Positions 17,425 to 25,389 of a DNA stretch of 64,000 nt are shown here, piece after piece. Source of the stretch: Streptomyces sp. NBC_01231. GTDB taxonomy: Bacteria > Actinomycetota > Actinomycetes > Streptomycetales > Streptomycetaceae. Location of the stretch: NCBI GenBank assembly GCA_035999765.1, contig CP108521.1, forward strand, positions 10,788,001 through 10,852,000, read 5' to 3'. Numbering within the stretch: position 1 is the first letter of the stretch; every line of letters begins with the position of its first letter. The notes below the pieces were generated by a model that ran no database searches, was not told where the DNA came from, and was given only the letters and a program-made list of their open reading frames with translations. Made by a program: the position numbers and the translations under genes.

Positions 17425-18636
17425 TCAGTCCCAGATGACCGGGAGTGCCACCAGTCCGTACGTCACGGAGTCGGTGCGCAGGGGTACTTGCTCTGGAGGT
17501 GTGGCGAGACGCAGGTTCGGGAAGCGTTGGATGAGTGCCTGGTAGGCGATCTTCAGCTCGACTCGGGCGAGTTGCTGGCCCACGCACTGGTGGATGCCGA
17601 AGCCGAACGCCATGTGCCCGGCCGTGCGGCGGGTGATGTTGAGGGCGTCAGGTTGGTCGAAGCGGCGCGGGTCGCGGTTGGCGGCCATCAGGGCGGGCAC
17701 GACGACGTCGCCCCTCTTGATCAGCTGGCCGCCCACCTCGACGTCCTCGGTCGCCGAGCGTTCGGCGCCGTACTGGGCGATGGTGAGGTAGCGCAGGAGT
17801 TCCTCGACCGCACCGGTGAACAGGGCGGGATCGGCGCGCAGGGCGGCGAGTTGGTCCGGGTTCTGGAGCAGGGCGAAGGTGCCGAGGGCGAGCATGTGGG
17901 CCGTTGTTTCGTGCCCGGCCGCGAGCAGCGCCAGGCCCATCCGGGAAACCTCCTCCTCCGTCAGTTCCTCGTCGGCGGCGAGGTTGCTGAGGATGTCGTC
18001 GGTGGGGCGGGCGCGTTTGCGGACGACGAGGTCGTTGACGTACGAGTAGATGTCGTCGAGGGCCGCCATGTACTGCTCGGGGGTGGCGGACAGGGCCAGC
18101 ATGTTCGTGGTCTTCTCCTGGAACACCTCGCGTTCCGCGTAGTCGACGCCCATCAACTCGCAGATGACGAGGGACGGGATGGGCAGCGCGAAGACCTGCA
18201 CCAGGTCGACCGGGCCGGTCAGTTGCTCCATGCCATTCAGGACGTCGTCGACGATGTCCGTGATGCTGTCGGTGAGCTGGGTCATGCGGCTGGTGGTGAA
18301 CTTGCCGCCGAGCTTGCGGCGCAGCCGGGTGTGCTCCGGCGGGTCAACTCCGTTGATCTCACCGGGTTTTGCCTGCCTAGCGGCGGTGACCTGGCCGTCG
18401 AGGGCGGAGTTGCGGAGTTCGCCGCGGGAGCTGAACCGCTGGTAGTCGCCGAGGACGTCGTGCACGTCCTCGTGCCGGGTGAGGAGCCAGCCGTTGCTGC
18501 CGTCCGCCAGGGTGACGGGACAGACGGGGTCCTCCTCCCGAAGGTCGCGCAGGGCCGCCGGGGGATCGAAGGGGCAGCCCTGCGAGCGTTCCTTCGGTAT
18601 GGGTACGGCCATGCGGGCGGGCCCAGTCTCTGGCAT
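17425..18636 (-). CDS. Cytochrome P450
   Basis: A 403-residue bacterial P450. It has the I-helix oxygen site LLAAGHETTAHM, the K-helix EELLRYL, and the haem loop FGFGIHQCVGQQLAR with the axial Cys. The N-terminal SQGCPFDPP is typical of Streptomyces soluble P450s. ATG 18636 or the internal ATG a few codons later could be the start. It is not coupled to the prenyl operon but lies just upstream of it in the same orientation, so late oxidation of the terpenoid is plausible. IS1380 scraps on both sides suggest it could have been moved in separately. Confidence 0.88.
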   Translation of the reverse strand: MPETGPARMAVPIPKERSQGCPFDPPAALRDLREEDPVCPVTLADGSNGWLLTRHEDVHDVLGDYQRFSSRGELRNSALDGQVTAARQAKPGEINGVDPPEHTRLRRKLGGKFTTSRMTQLTDSITDIVDDVLNGMEQLTGPVDLVQVFALPIPSLVICELMGVDYAEREVFQEKTTNMLALSATPEQYMAALDDIYSYVNDLVVRKRARPTDDILSNLAADEELTEEEVSRMGLALLAAGHETTAHMLALGTFALLQNPDQLAALRADPALFTGAVEELLRYLTIAQYGAERSATEDVEVGGQLIKRGDVVVPALMAANRDPRRFDQPDALNITRRTAGHMAFGFGIHQCVGQQLARVELKIAYQALIQRFPNLRLATPPEQVPLRTDSVTYGLVALPVIWD

Positions 18637-18778
18637 GGACGGATTCCCCTCTTGTGAGAAGTGGTGAATTCTCGTACGGGTGTGCTGCGGGGTGTGCAGT
18701 GCGGGGTGGGCATACGCTGTCCGCTAGGCCGAGACCCAAACGATATTCCGCCAAGGTTGGCCAACCTCCCCCGATTGT

Positions 18779-19310
18779 TCACAGGCGTTCGTCTCCGAGG
18801 CCGAGGGAGATTGCCTGGGCGCAGCCGCGGATCGCGGCGACCAACCGGCCGCGTACGGTGCCGTCTTCGAGGACGTGGTCGGTCGCGCCGGCGATCCCCA
18901 CGGCGCCGACGGCGACTTGGCGGCCGTCGTGGATGCCCTGGCGCCCGTCGTGGATGCGCGCGGAGAGGTGGGCGAGGTCGTGGCGTTCGGGGATGTGGGG
19001 GAGAAACAGCCGCGGCTGCGGGTGAGTTCGAGGCTTCCGTCGGGGCCAGGCGGGGCCCGGGAGCCGAACACGTCCGGCTCGGCCCGCAGCATGCCGACTC
19101 GGACAAGCAGTCTCCGTCCGAGTGAGGGCACACCCGGCGGTCATCGTCGACGATCTGCTCACGCGTCTCGTCGGCGGTCGCCCACAGGTCGGTGTTCGGG
19201 TCGTCGTGGGCGGCTTCGTCCTCATCAAGATGCCGGCCACCGGCCCCGGCCGGGGCAGCTTGATCAACGTCCAGGCCCGGGGCCGCGCCAAGGTCCAGGT
19301 CCACACCGGC
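18779..19310 (-). pseudogene. Mosaic of gene fragments including an IS1380 scrap
   Basis: Three short coding-like pieces follow one another leftward in different frames. From about 19310, an acidic piece (DLWATADETREQIVDDDRRV) has natural coding character. About 19115-19055 reads VGMLRAEPDVFGS, the IS1380 transposase segment also found beside the P450. About 19020-18779 reads LFLPHIPERHDLAHLSARI to a stop after ISLGLGDERL, which looks like the C-terminus of an unrelated protein. None is a complete gene; families of the first and third are not recognised. Confidence 0.45.
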
Positions 19311-19763
19311 CGTGGACACAACCGTGGCCGCCGCCGCTGAACCTGCGTCCCCGCCGGCCGTCCGGGACGCCGACGTCTACGCCACCGAGTCCGGTACGCT
19401 CCCCGTCTACCGATGGAGGCGGCACCGAAAGGGCTCGCCACCCGGCGGCAGTTGAGGGAGCGACGCTTACGGCCCGGCGGCCAGGACCCGGTCGCCGTCA
19501 TCGAATGCCGGGGCGGCAAGCGCAAGGCATGGCTGTACGAGATCGACAAGGCCAAGCCGATACGGCCGATGACCTTCGCCAAGGAGGCCGCCCTCGACAA
19601 GGCGATGGCCAAGAGGCAGACCTGCCCGTCGTGTTCGCGGCGGTACTACCACTGCCTCGCCTTACGCACCCTCGGCTCGTGCCTGGAGTGCTACGACGGC
19701 ACCCCGGCCGCGCCCGGCAGCTACACGCGCCAGCCCGGCGAGCACCTCGCCGCAGCGGCCTGA
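19311..19763 (+). pseudogene. RRQL-motif zinc-binding protein of integrative elements (frameshifted)
   Basis: The C-terminal 116 codons (from ATG 19413) encode LATRRQLRERRLRPGGQDPV, then TCPSCSRRYYHC and LGSCLECYDGT. This is the RRQL family with two Cys/His zinc knuckles, common beside replication genes of actinobacterial integrative elements. The normal N-terminus is also present, starting GTG 19311 and reading TESGTLPVYRWR, but in another frame. The change falls near 19420 at CGATGGAGGCGG. The intact protein would join these two pieces. Either the gene is broken or one base is wrong. Confidence 0.7.
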
Positions 19764-19899
19764 CCCCCGCACCGCGTCTGCCGGTTGCCTGATCCACCCG
19801 CCCGTCGGCGGGTGGTGAAGGGGAGTCGGTCGACCGGGCCGCCCGCGCACAGCACCACCCCGTCCCTAGCGCCGTCGACCACCGTGAAGGAGAACACCG

Positions 19900-20043
19900 G
19901 TGAGCGAGCCCGACAAGCACGAGCCCGACCCCGCCATCCCGCCGCTGGACTCGCCGGTATGGGACGTCCCCCCGGCGAGCCGCTGGGCGACGGCCGGTGC
20001 CAGGCGGGCGTTACAGGTAGTAACATTGTGGGACTACTTTTAA
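19900..20043 (+). pseudogene. Truncated small gene of the integrative element
   Basis: A 47-codon frame from GTG 19900 (AAGGAG 7 bp upstream) reads SEPDKHEPDPAIPPLDSPVW and ASRWATAGARRALQ, then loses coding character and stops in A/T-rich DNA that forms the promoter of the HxlR gene. It looks like the 5' part of an element gene cut by the arrival of the HxlR locus. Confidence 0.45.
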
Positions 20044-20080
20044 TTTGAAACTACACTGAGGTCATCGAAGAGGAGAAGTC

Positions 20081-20578
20081 GTGTCCGACCACGGGAGCCG
20101 CGTCAACTTCCAGCACGGGCAGGAGTTCCTGGCCGCGATCTCCGAGCGCTGGAACTACCAGATCCTGAGGGAGGTGTTCTTCGGTGTTGGCCGCTTCGGT
20201 GAACTCAAGCGAGCTCTGGGAATCTCGGCGAACATCCTCACCGCGCGGCTCAACAGTCTGACCGAGCTGGGCCTGCTCACCAAGCGCGCCTACCGCTCCG
20301 ACAAGCCGTGGTACGAGTACGCGCTCACCGACAGCGCCCGCGAGCTCGTCGTCCCCGCCATCGCGGCCGTCACGCGTTGGGCTGAAGCCCATGCGACCGA
20401 TACCGATGTCACGCACCACCCGCTGTTGCACACGACATGCGGCAACCCGACCAATCCGTACCTCGCGTGCAGCAGCTGCCATCAGCCGGTCGAGGCCTCG
20501 ACCCTGCGCCCGACGGCCGCCGAGGAGGGCGGTGCCGGCCGTCGGGGAGGGTCGGCTCCCGCGGCGCCGGGCGACTGA
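20081..20578 (+). CDS. HxlR-family winged-helix transcriptional regulator
   Basis: A 165-residue MarR/HxlR-type regulator. The winged helix includes SERWNYQILREVFFGVGRFG, ELKRALGISANILTARLNSL and the wing YRSDKPWYEYALTDSA. C-terminal Cys residues (CGNPTN...CSSCHQP) could sense thiols, redox state or metal. GTG 20081 follows GAGGAGA. It precedes a hydrolase and a SnoaL-like gene, with a perfect palindrome between them that is the likely operator. Confidence 0.85.
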   Translation: MSDHGSRVNFQHGQEFLAAISERWNYQILREVFFGVGRFGELKRALGISANILTARLNSLTELGLLTKRAYRSDKPWYEYALTDSARELVVPAIAAVTRWAEAHATDTDVTHHPLLHTTCGNPTNPYLACSSCHQPVEASTLRPTAAEEGGAGRRGGSAPAAPGD

Positions 20579-20613
20579 GCGCCTCGATCCGGGATCACGT
20601 AATAGCGTTTTGA

Positions 20614-20638
20614 AACTAGTAGCGTTACGGTACTAGTT
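20614..20638. promoter_or_regulatory. Perfect palindrome, probable HxlR operator
   Basis: AACTAGTA (20614-20621) and TACTAGTT (20631-20638) are perfect inverted repeats separated by 9 nt. They lie in A/T-rich DNA between the HxlR gene and the hydrolase start. A related sequence, GTAGTAACA...GAAACTACA, occurs at about 20018-20055, in front of the regulator gene itself, which suggests autoregulation. Inference from position and symmetry. Confidence 0.6.
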
Positions 20639-20740
20639 ACAGAACGTCTCCCTGGTCACGGAGAGGACCGATCATGACCACAGAATTGGCTCGAAGGGGT
20701 TACCGAGAAGCTGATCCCCACCTCGCTGGGCCTGATCAAC

Positions 20741-21523
20741 GTGCGCGTCGGCGGCCGTTGTGACGGCCCCGCCATGGTGTGCTGGCCGAGCCTGATGATG
20801 GACGGCACCATGTGGCAGTACCAGTACGAGTACTTCGCCCCGACCCACCGCGTCGTGCTCATCGACAGTCCCGGACACGGCAGGTCCGACGCGCTGCGCA
20901 AGATCATCGACCTCAAGGACTGCTCCGCCGCGCTCGTCGAGATCCTCGACGCGCTCGACATCGACAAGTGCGTCCTGGTGGGCAACAGTTGGGGCGGCAT
21001 GCTCGCCGGCGTCTTCCCGGCCTACTACCCGCAGCGGACCGCGGCGGCGGTCGGTATCAACTGCACCGCCTCCCTGCCCACGACGGTCGAGAGCGTCTGG
21101 GCCGGCGCGCTGTCCACCTTCCTCTCGCTGCACGCGAAGATGCCGCCGCTGGCCGCCAAGGCGGCCAAGGCGGCCTTCGTCGGCCCCACCGCCGAGGCCA
21201 CCAACCCGGAATTCGTGGAGTTCACCAAGTTCGTTCTGCGGGACGACCCGAAGTCGGTGGCGTGGGCGCTGCGCAGCATCCTCATAGGACGCAAGGACGA
21301 GCACCGCCGCCTGAACACCATCAGGAACGCGCCCGTCCTGATCATCGCCGGTGAGGAGGACAGCCAGTTCCCGGTGCACGTGGTGCGGAAGATGGCGGAC
21401 GCCATCAAGGGCAGCACCTTCCGTGTGCTCCAGCACACCGCGCACCTCGCCGCTCGCGAGAACCCCGAAGGTGTCAATGCGGAGATCGACGCCTTCCTCG
21501 CTTCCCTGCCCGCAGCAGCCTGA
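20741..21523 (+). CDS. Alpha/beta hydrolase (N-terminus probably frameshifted)
   Basis: A 260-residue alpha/beta-hydrolase fold protein. The nucleophile elbow is LVGNSWGGMLAG (Ser in GNSWGG). An Asp region follows in IIAGEEDSQFP, and a late His in LQHTAHLAARENP completes a triad. The open frame begins at GTG 20741, but the best translation start is ATG 20674 with GGAGAGG upstream. That start reads MTTELARR in a frame that would join VTEKLIPTSLGLINV only if one G of the GGGG run at 20696-20699 were removed. So the true protein is probably about 282 residues and this copy has an indel or a sequencing error. Substrate unknown. Confidence 0.75.
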   Translation: MRVGGRCDGPAMVCWPSLMMDGTMWQYQYEYFAPTHRVVLIDSPGHGRSDALRKIIDLKDCSAALVEILDALDIDKCVLVGNSWGGMLAGVFPAYYPQRTAAAVGINCTASLPTTVESVWAGALSTFLSLHAKMPPLAAKAAKAAFVGPTAEATNPEFVEFTKFVLRDDPKSVAWALRSILIGRKDEHRRLNTIRNAPVLIIAGEEDSQFPVHVVRKMADAIKGSTFRVLQHTAHLAARENPEGVNAEIDAFLASLPAAA

Positions 21524-21539
21524 TCAGGAGACCAACACC

Positions 21540-21938
21540 ATGGCAGACACCGCACACGCGACGGCCGTACCCGACTGGGTCCTGAAGTTCATGGACGCCA
21601 TCGACACCCTGGAGTTCGGTGAGGGCTTCGCGCCGCTGACCGAGGACACCGACATGTTCTTCGGCACCGAGCACATCCACGGCGTCGAGGCCATCAAGGC
21701 GTTCTTCGTCAAGATCGACGAGCCATTGAACATCACCCACGAGGTCTTGGAGTACTGGACCGCGGGCGACGGCGTCCGCCTGCTGCGCGGCGAGGCCACC
21801 ATGGCCAAGAAGAGCGCGCCGGACCAGGTGGTGCACGCCCCGTTCATGCACATCTTCTCTCTCGACCAGGAAGAGCCGGTCCGCGTCCGGACACTCCGCA
21901 TCACCGCGGGCCCGCTTCAGACTGACGCCGTGATGTGA
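21540..21938 (+). CDS. SnoaL-like / NTF2-fold protein
   Basis: A 132-residue small alpha+beta barrel protein (WVLKFMDAIDTLEFGEGFAP, then FFGTEHIHGVEAIKAFF and HEVLEYWTAGDGVRLLRGEA). The pattern fits the SnoaL/NTF2-like superfamily, which includes cyclases, isomerases and many proteins of unknown role. ATG 21540 is preceded by AGGAG 13 bp after the hydrolase stop, so the two genes form an operon, probably controlled by the HxlR protein. Confidence 0.7.
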   Translation: MADTAHATAVPDWVLKFMDAIDTLEFGEGFAPLTEDTDMFFGTEHIHGVEAIKAFFVKIDEPLNITHEVLEYWTAGDGVRLLRGEATMAKKSAPDQVVHAPFMHIFSLDQEEPVRVRTLRITAGPLQTDAVM

Positions 21939-21979
21939 CCACGTCCCCGGGCCCGCCGCGAGTTCCCGGGCCCCGGAAC

Positions 21980-22013
21980 CGAGGACGGACAGGGCGAGCA
22001 CTGTCCGTCCTCG
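21980..22013 (+). terminator. Perfect 13-bp hairpin
   Basis: CGAGGACGGACAG (21980-21992) pairs fully with CTGTCCGTCCTCG (22001-22013) around an 8-nt loop. It lies about 40 bp after the SnoaL-like gene and is a good terminator for that operon. Confidence 0.75.
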
Positions 22014-22087
22014 CTGCTGCGGGGGGACCGGTCAGCGGTCCCCCTCTGACCGGCGCCACCGCGGTGCCTGCGGAGGTGTCGGTGCCG

Positions 22088-23035
22088 GCGGCCGTGCTGA
22101 TCACCGGGGTCGGCATCATCGCGGACCGGCTGGCCAGTCAGCGCCACTACTGGCTGCCCAGGGCCCAGGCGCCCGCCTTCGGCGCCGGCGAGCACTTTGC
22201 GAAGACCGTCCGGGACGCCCTCGCCGTGTTCGAGGAGGCTGGGCTGGCCCGCATCACTCCGGCGGAGGTGCCGTTCACCCAGGCCCACGGCGGCCTGGAG
22301 GGGCCGAACCACCTGCAGGCCTCGGTGCTCGGGCAACTCGCCGCCGTGGTGGGGGAGAAGGGGCCCGGAATCCTGGTGGTCACCGACGCCACCGGCGGCG
22401 GGAAGAGCGTCACCGCGCTGGAAGCATCGCGGATCTTCAACGCCTCCGGTGACACGGCCGGCATCCTGTGGCTGCTGCCGACTATGGCCACCACCGACGC
22501 CGCCTACGACCTCCTCGAGGCCTACGTGGCGGCCCACCAGCCCGAGCACGCTGCGGTCTCCCTGGTCCACAGCCACAGCCACAGCCACAGCCACAGCCAC
22601 AGCCACAGCCACAGCCACAGCCACAGCTACGACAACACTGCCTATACCGACCATCGCCTCGCCGCCCACGAGCCCTCCACCAGCGACGCCTACTGGCCCG
22701 ACAGCGACGACGGCAATGACAGCGGTGGCGGGCCGGCAGCGAGGGAGCGGCCCGAGGAGCGCGTGACGGTGCCGGACGGCTGGCTGCGCGGCTGGGACAT
22801 GGCCCTGCTGGCCCAGTTCACCATCGCCACCCACGACCAGGCCCTCGTGGCCGCCCTGCCGGTCCGCTTCAGCGCCCTGCCCATGCTGGCCCCCTGCGGG
22901 CGGACCGTCATCGTCGACGAAGTCCACGCCCTGCCCCCGTTCATGCGCCAGATGCTGTCCCGGCTGCTGCACTGGCTGGGCGCCATTGGCTGCCCCGTGG
23001 TGCTGCTGTCCGCGACCCTCCCCGGCGAGGACGGC
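22088..23035 (+). pseudogene. cas3: Truncated CRISPR-associated helicase/nuclease Cas3 (type I-E-like)
   Basis: About 315 codons match the middle of Cas3. In order they are a linker (ADRLASQRHYWLPRAQ), helicase motif I VTDATGGGKSVTALEAS, motif Ia LLPTMATTDAAYDLLEAYV, the segment GWLRGWDMALLAQFTIATHD, the DEVH box VIVDEVHALPPFMRQ, and motif III LLSATLPGE. The HD nuclease domain before it and the second RecA domain after it are missing. No other cas gene or repeat array is nearby. The frame continues to 23092, but homology stops at about 23035. A (His-Ser)10 tract interrupts the region between motifs Ia and II. It cannot be a working Cas3. Confidence 0.8.
22568..22627 (+). repeat. Hexanucleotide microsatellite (CACAGC)10
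   Basis: Ten perfect tandem copies of CACAGC encode ten His-Ser pairs within the cas3 fragment. In intact homologues this place usually has a short VHNHS-like or VHSHS-like motif followed by divergent sequence, so the tract looks like slippage expansion of a short native His-Ser motif. Confidence 0.9.
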
Positions 23036-23088
23036 CCGGCACCTTCTCCGTCGAGGTCCCGTTCTGAGCCAGTGAGCGGGGTCCTGGC

Positions 23089-23226
23089 GTGACCGCGCAG
23101 ATCAACCGGCCGGTGATGACCGTGGGCCTGACCGGCGTTGCCCCCCTCACGATCGAGGGCCACGAGCAGGGCGACGCCGAATACCCCAAAGTCGTCCTCG
23201 GTGATTCCGTGCTGCACGGCCTCTGA
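23089..23226 (+). CDS. Possible small protein or peptide (45 residues)
   Basis: A 45-codon frame from GTG 23089, reading VTAQINRPVMTVGLTGVAPL and ending KVVLGDSVLHGL. Codon usage has the high third-position GC of real genes here. It starts 19 bp after a stop (TGA 23067) that ends another coding-like scrap (GTFSVEVPF) fused to the cas3 remnant. Function unknown. It could be a debris frame, or an extra short peptide belonging to the radical SAM locus that follows. Confidence 0.35.
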   Translation: MTAQINRPVMTVGLTGVAPLTIEGHEQGDAEYPKVVLGDSVLHGL

Positions 23227-23296
23227 CGGGCGGGCCGCTTCGCCGTCGAGGTTCTTGTGGGGCGCATGTGATGCCCCATAAGGTGAACTGCTTTGT

Positions 23297-23422
23297 GTGG
23301 CACGTGAGTTCGAGGTCGTCTACCAGGGGAGAGTCGTGGAGATCAAAAAGGTAGTGATCCGCGAAGAGGAGCGCACGAACCGCAAGCCCGCCGTCATGGA
23401 GAAGCGCCCGCCGACCCGCTGA
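23297..23422 (+). CDS. Candidate RiPP precursor peptide
   Basis: A 41-codon frame from GTG 23297 (MAREFEVVYQGRVVEIKK...), with an internal GTG at 23336 that has a stronger ribosome site (GGGGAG, 4-nt gap) and would give 28 residues. The peptide continues VVIREEERTNRK and ends EKRPPTR. It has no Cys, Ser or aromatic core after the Tyr near its start, so lanthionine or thiazole chemistry is unlikely; Arg, Lys, Val and Pro would be the targets. It ends 41 bp before the radical SAM gene in the same direction. That position and size fit a precursor, but this is inference. Confidence 0.5.
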   Translation: MAREFEVVYQGRVVEIKKVVIREEERTNRKPAVMEKRPPTR

Positions 23423-23463
23423 CCGGGCGGGAACGTGAGCGTGAGCGGGATATCGAGGGGACG

Positions 23464-25389
23464 GTGTCGGGGGAGAGTGGTGTGCGCGTACAGCTGGTGA
23501 CCATGCCGTGGCACCCGATCGATCTGCCCTCTCTCCAAGTGGGCCTGCTGCACCAGCTGTTGCGGCAGGCCCGCCCGGACGACGATGTGCGTGAGTTCCA
23601 CGGCTCGCTGCGCTGGGCGGAGTTCCTCCTCGAGCGGTCCGGCGGGCGGCTGCGCCCCGGTGACTACGAGGCGATCGGCAGCGATTCGATCTTCGACGGC
23701 CTCGGTGACTGGGTCTTCTCGGGTGTGCTGTACGAGGACGAGAACTGGGGCGTCGCCCGGCTGAAGGAGTACGCCGCACGTCGCGGCCTCCGCATCGACA
23801 CCGCCTCCGGCATGCGGGTCCACGCGAGGGAGTTCATCGCCGAGTGCGCGACGGAGGTGCTCGCCCAGGAACCGGACGTCGTCGGGTTCACCAGCACGTT
23901 CATGCAGAACGTGCCCTCGCTCGCGCTGGCCAGGGAGCTCAAGCGCCGCCGTCCAGGGCTCACCGTCGTCTTCGGCGGCAGCAACTGCGACGGTCCGATG
24001 GGGCACGCCCTGCACCGCAACCATCCCTTCGTCGACCACGTGGTGCGCGGCGAGGGCGAATACGCCTTCCCGGCGCTCCTGCGCCACCTGGACGCCGACA
24101 CGCCACCCGCCGACGTACCGGGCCTGTGCTGGTGGGAAGGGCAGACGGACAGCCGGGTCTCGCGGGCGAACACCGAGTCCCGGCGCACCGTGGCGCCCTC
24201 CGACATCCCCGCGCCCGACTACGACCAGTGGCAGGCAGCCCTCGACGCATCCCCCGTCTTCGAATACGTCTACCCGAAACTGGTGGTCGAGGGGGCACGC
24301 GGCTGCTGGTGGGGCGAGAAGCACCACTGCACCTTCTGCGGACTCAACGGCTCCTCCATGGCGTTCCGCGCCAAGTCGGGCGAGCAACTGTGGAGCGAGA
24401 TCGACCACCTCGTACGACGGCACCGCATCCTCGACGTCGTCACCGTCGACAACATCATCGACATGGCGTACTTCAAGGACTTCCTGCCCCTCGCCGCCGA
24501 GAGCGGCTGGGACCTGCGGATGCACTACGAAGTCAAGTCCAACCTCAACCCTGAACAGATCGCCCTCCTCGGGCGGGCCGGAGCCGTGCTCATCCAGCCC
24601 GGCATCGAAAGCCTGAGCAACCGGGTCCTCGACCTCATGGACAAGGGCGTCAGCGGCGCCCGCAACGTCCGCACACTCCGTGAGTGCGAGAACCACGCGC
24701 TGACCGTCACCTGGAACTACCTGTACGGCTTCCCAGGCGAGACCGTCGAGGACTACGCCCCGGTCGTCGACCAACTGCCCGCGCTCGTCCACCTGCAGCC
24801 CCCGGGCGGCGCCCACCGCATCCAACTGGAGCGGTTCAGCCCGAACTTCACGGACCCGGAGTTCGGCTTCGGCAAGCGGCGCCCAGCCGAGATGTACCGC
24901 CATGTCTACGAGCTGCCCGAGTCCGAACTCACCGACCTCGTCTACCTGTTCGCGACGGACGACGCGGGCATCGGCGGAGAGACCGAGAGCCGGCTCAAGC
25001 GGGCCGTCGCGGCATGGCGCGACGGACATCACGGATCAAGCCTGGTGATGGAGGAAGCGGAGCCGGAGGACGGCGTGGACGTACTGCTCGTACACGACCG
25101 GCGCCACGGCTGGCCCCGCCTCACCCACCGGCTCACCGGCTGGCAGGCGCAAGCGCTGCGCCGCCTCGAGGACGGGCGGACGGAGCCCGCGCTGCACCGG
25201 CTGCTGACCGGCGACGGACACGACATCCCGGCCGAGGAGCTGAGCGAGTGGATCCAGCAGGCTCAGGCGACGGGGCTGGTGTTCCGCGACGGGCGGACGT
25301 ACGTGTCCCTGCCCACGTGGGACGTACCGGACCGCATCGACCCCGACCCGGCTCCGCAATCCACGGACCGTCAGGAGGCGGCCGGATGA
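23464..25389 (+). CDS. B12-binding radical SAM peptide-maturation enzyme (RiPP C-methyltransferase type)
   Basis: A 641-residue enzyme. Residues about 120-210 form a cobalamin-binding-like Rossmann domain (VVGFTSTFMQNVPSLALARE, VVFGGSNCDGPMG, VVRGEGEYAFPALL). The radical SAM cluster site is GCWWGEKHHCTFCGLNG, with Cys281, Cys289 and Cys292. The C-x7-C-x2-C spacing is the hallmark of the ribosomal-peptide maturation radical SAM protein 1 group (TIGR03975-like) rather than the standard CxxxCxxC. The C-terminal part after about residue 480 may bind the peptide. GTG 23464 is the start used; GTG 23482 is possible. It overlaps the next gene by 4 bp (ATGA). Confidence 0.85.
   Translation: MSGESGVRVQLVTMPWHPIDLPSLQVGLLHQLLRQARPDDDVREFHGSLRWAEFLLERSGGRLRPGDYEAIGSDSIFDGLGDWVFSGVLYEDENWGVARLKEYAARRGLRIDTASGMRVHAREFIAECATEVLAQEPDVVGFTSTFMQNVPSLALARELKRRRPGLTVVFGGSNCDGPMGHALHRNHPFVDHVVRGEGEYAFPALLRHLDADTPPADVPGLCWWEGQTDSRVSRANTESRRTVAPSDIPAPDYDQWQAALDASPVFEYVYPKLVVEGARGCWWGEKHHCTFCGLNGSSMAFRAKSGEQLWSEIDHLVRRHRILDVVTVDNIIDMAYFKDFLPLAAESGWDLRMHYEVKSNLNPEQIALLGRAGAVLIQPGIESLSNRVLDLMDKGVSGARNVRTLRECENHALTVTWNYLYGFPGETVEDYAPVVDQLPALVHLQPPGGAHRIQLERFSPNFTDPEFGFGKRRPAEMYRHVYELPESELTDLVYLFATDDAGIGGETESRLKRAVAAWRDGHHGSSLVMEEAEPEDGVDVLLVHDRRHGWPRLTHRLTGWQAQALRRLEDGRTEPALHRLLTGDGHDIPAEELSEWIQQAQATGLVFRDGRTYVSLPTWDVPDRIDPDPAPQSTDRQEAAG

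Noticed and set aside
22568..22627. Tandem repeat as a CRISPR array
   Set aside because: Units are 6 bp with no spacers; it is a coding microsatellite inside the cas3 remnant.
23271..23354. 27-codon frame MPHKVNCFVW... as the RiPP precursor
   Set aside because: It overlaps the better frame, has poor third-position GC, and its stop lies inside the 41-codon candidate. Kept as a lower-ranked alternative only.
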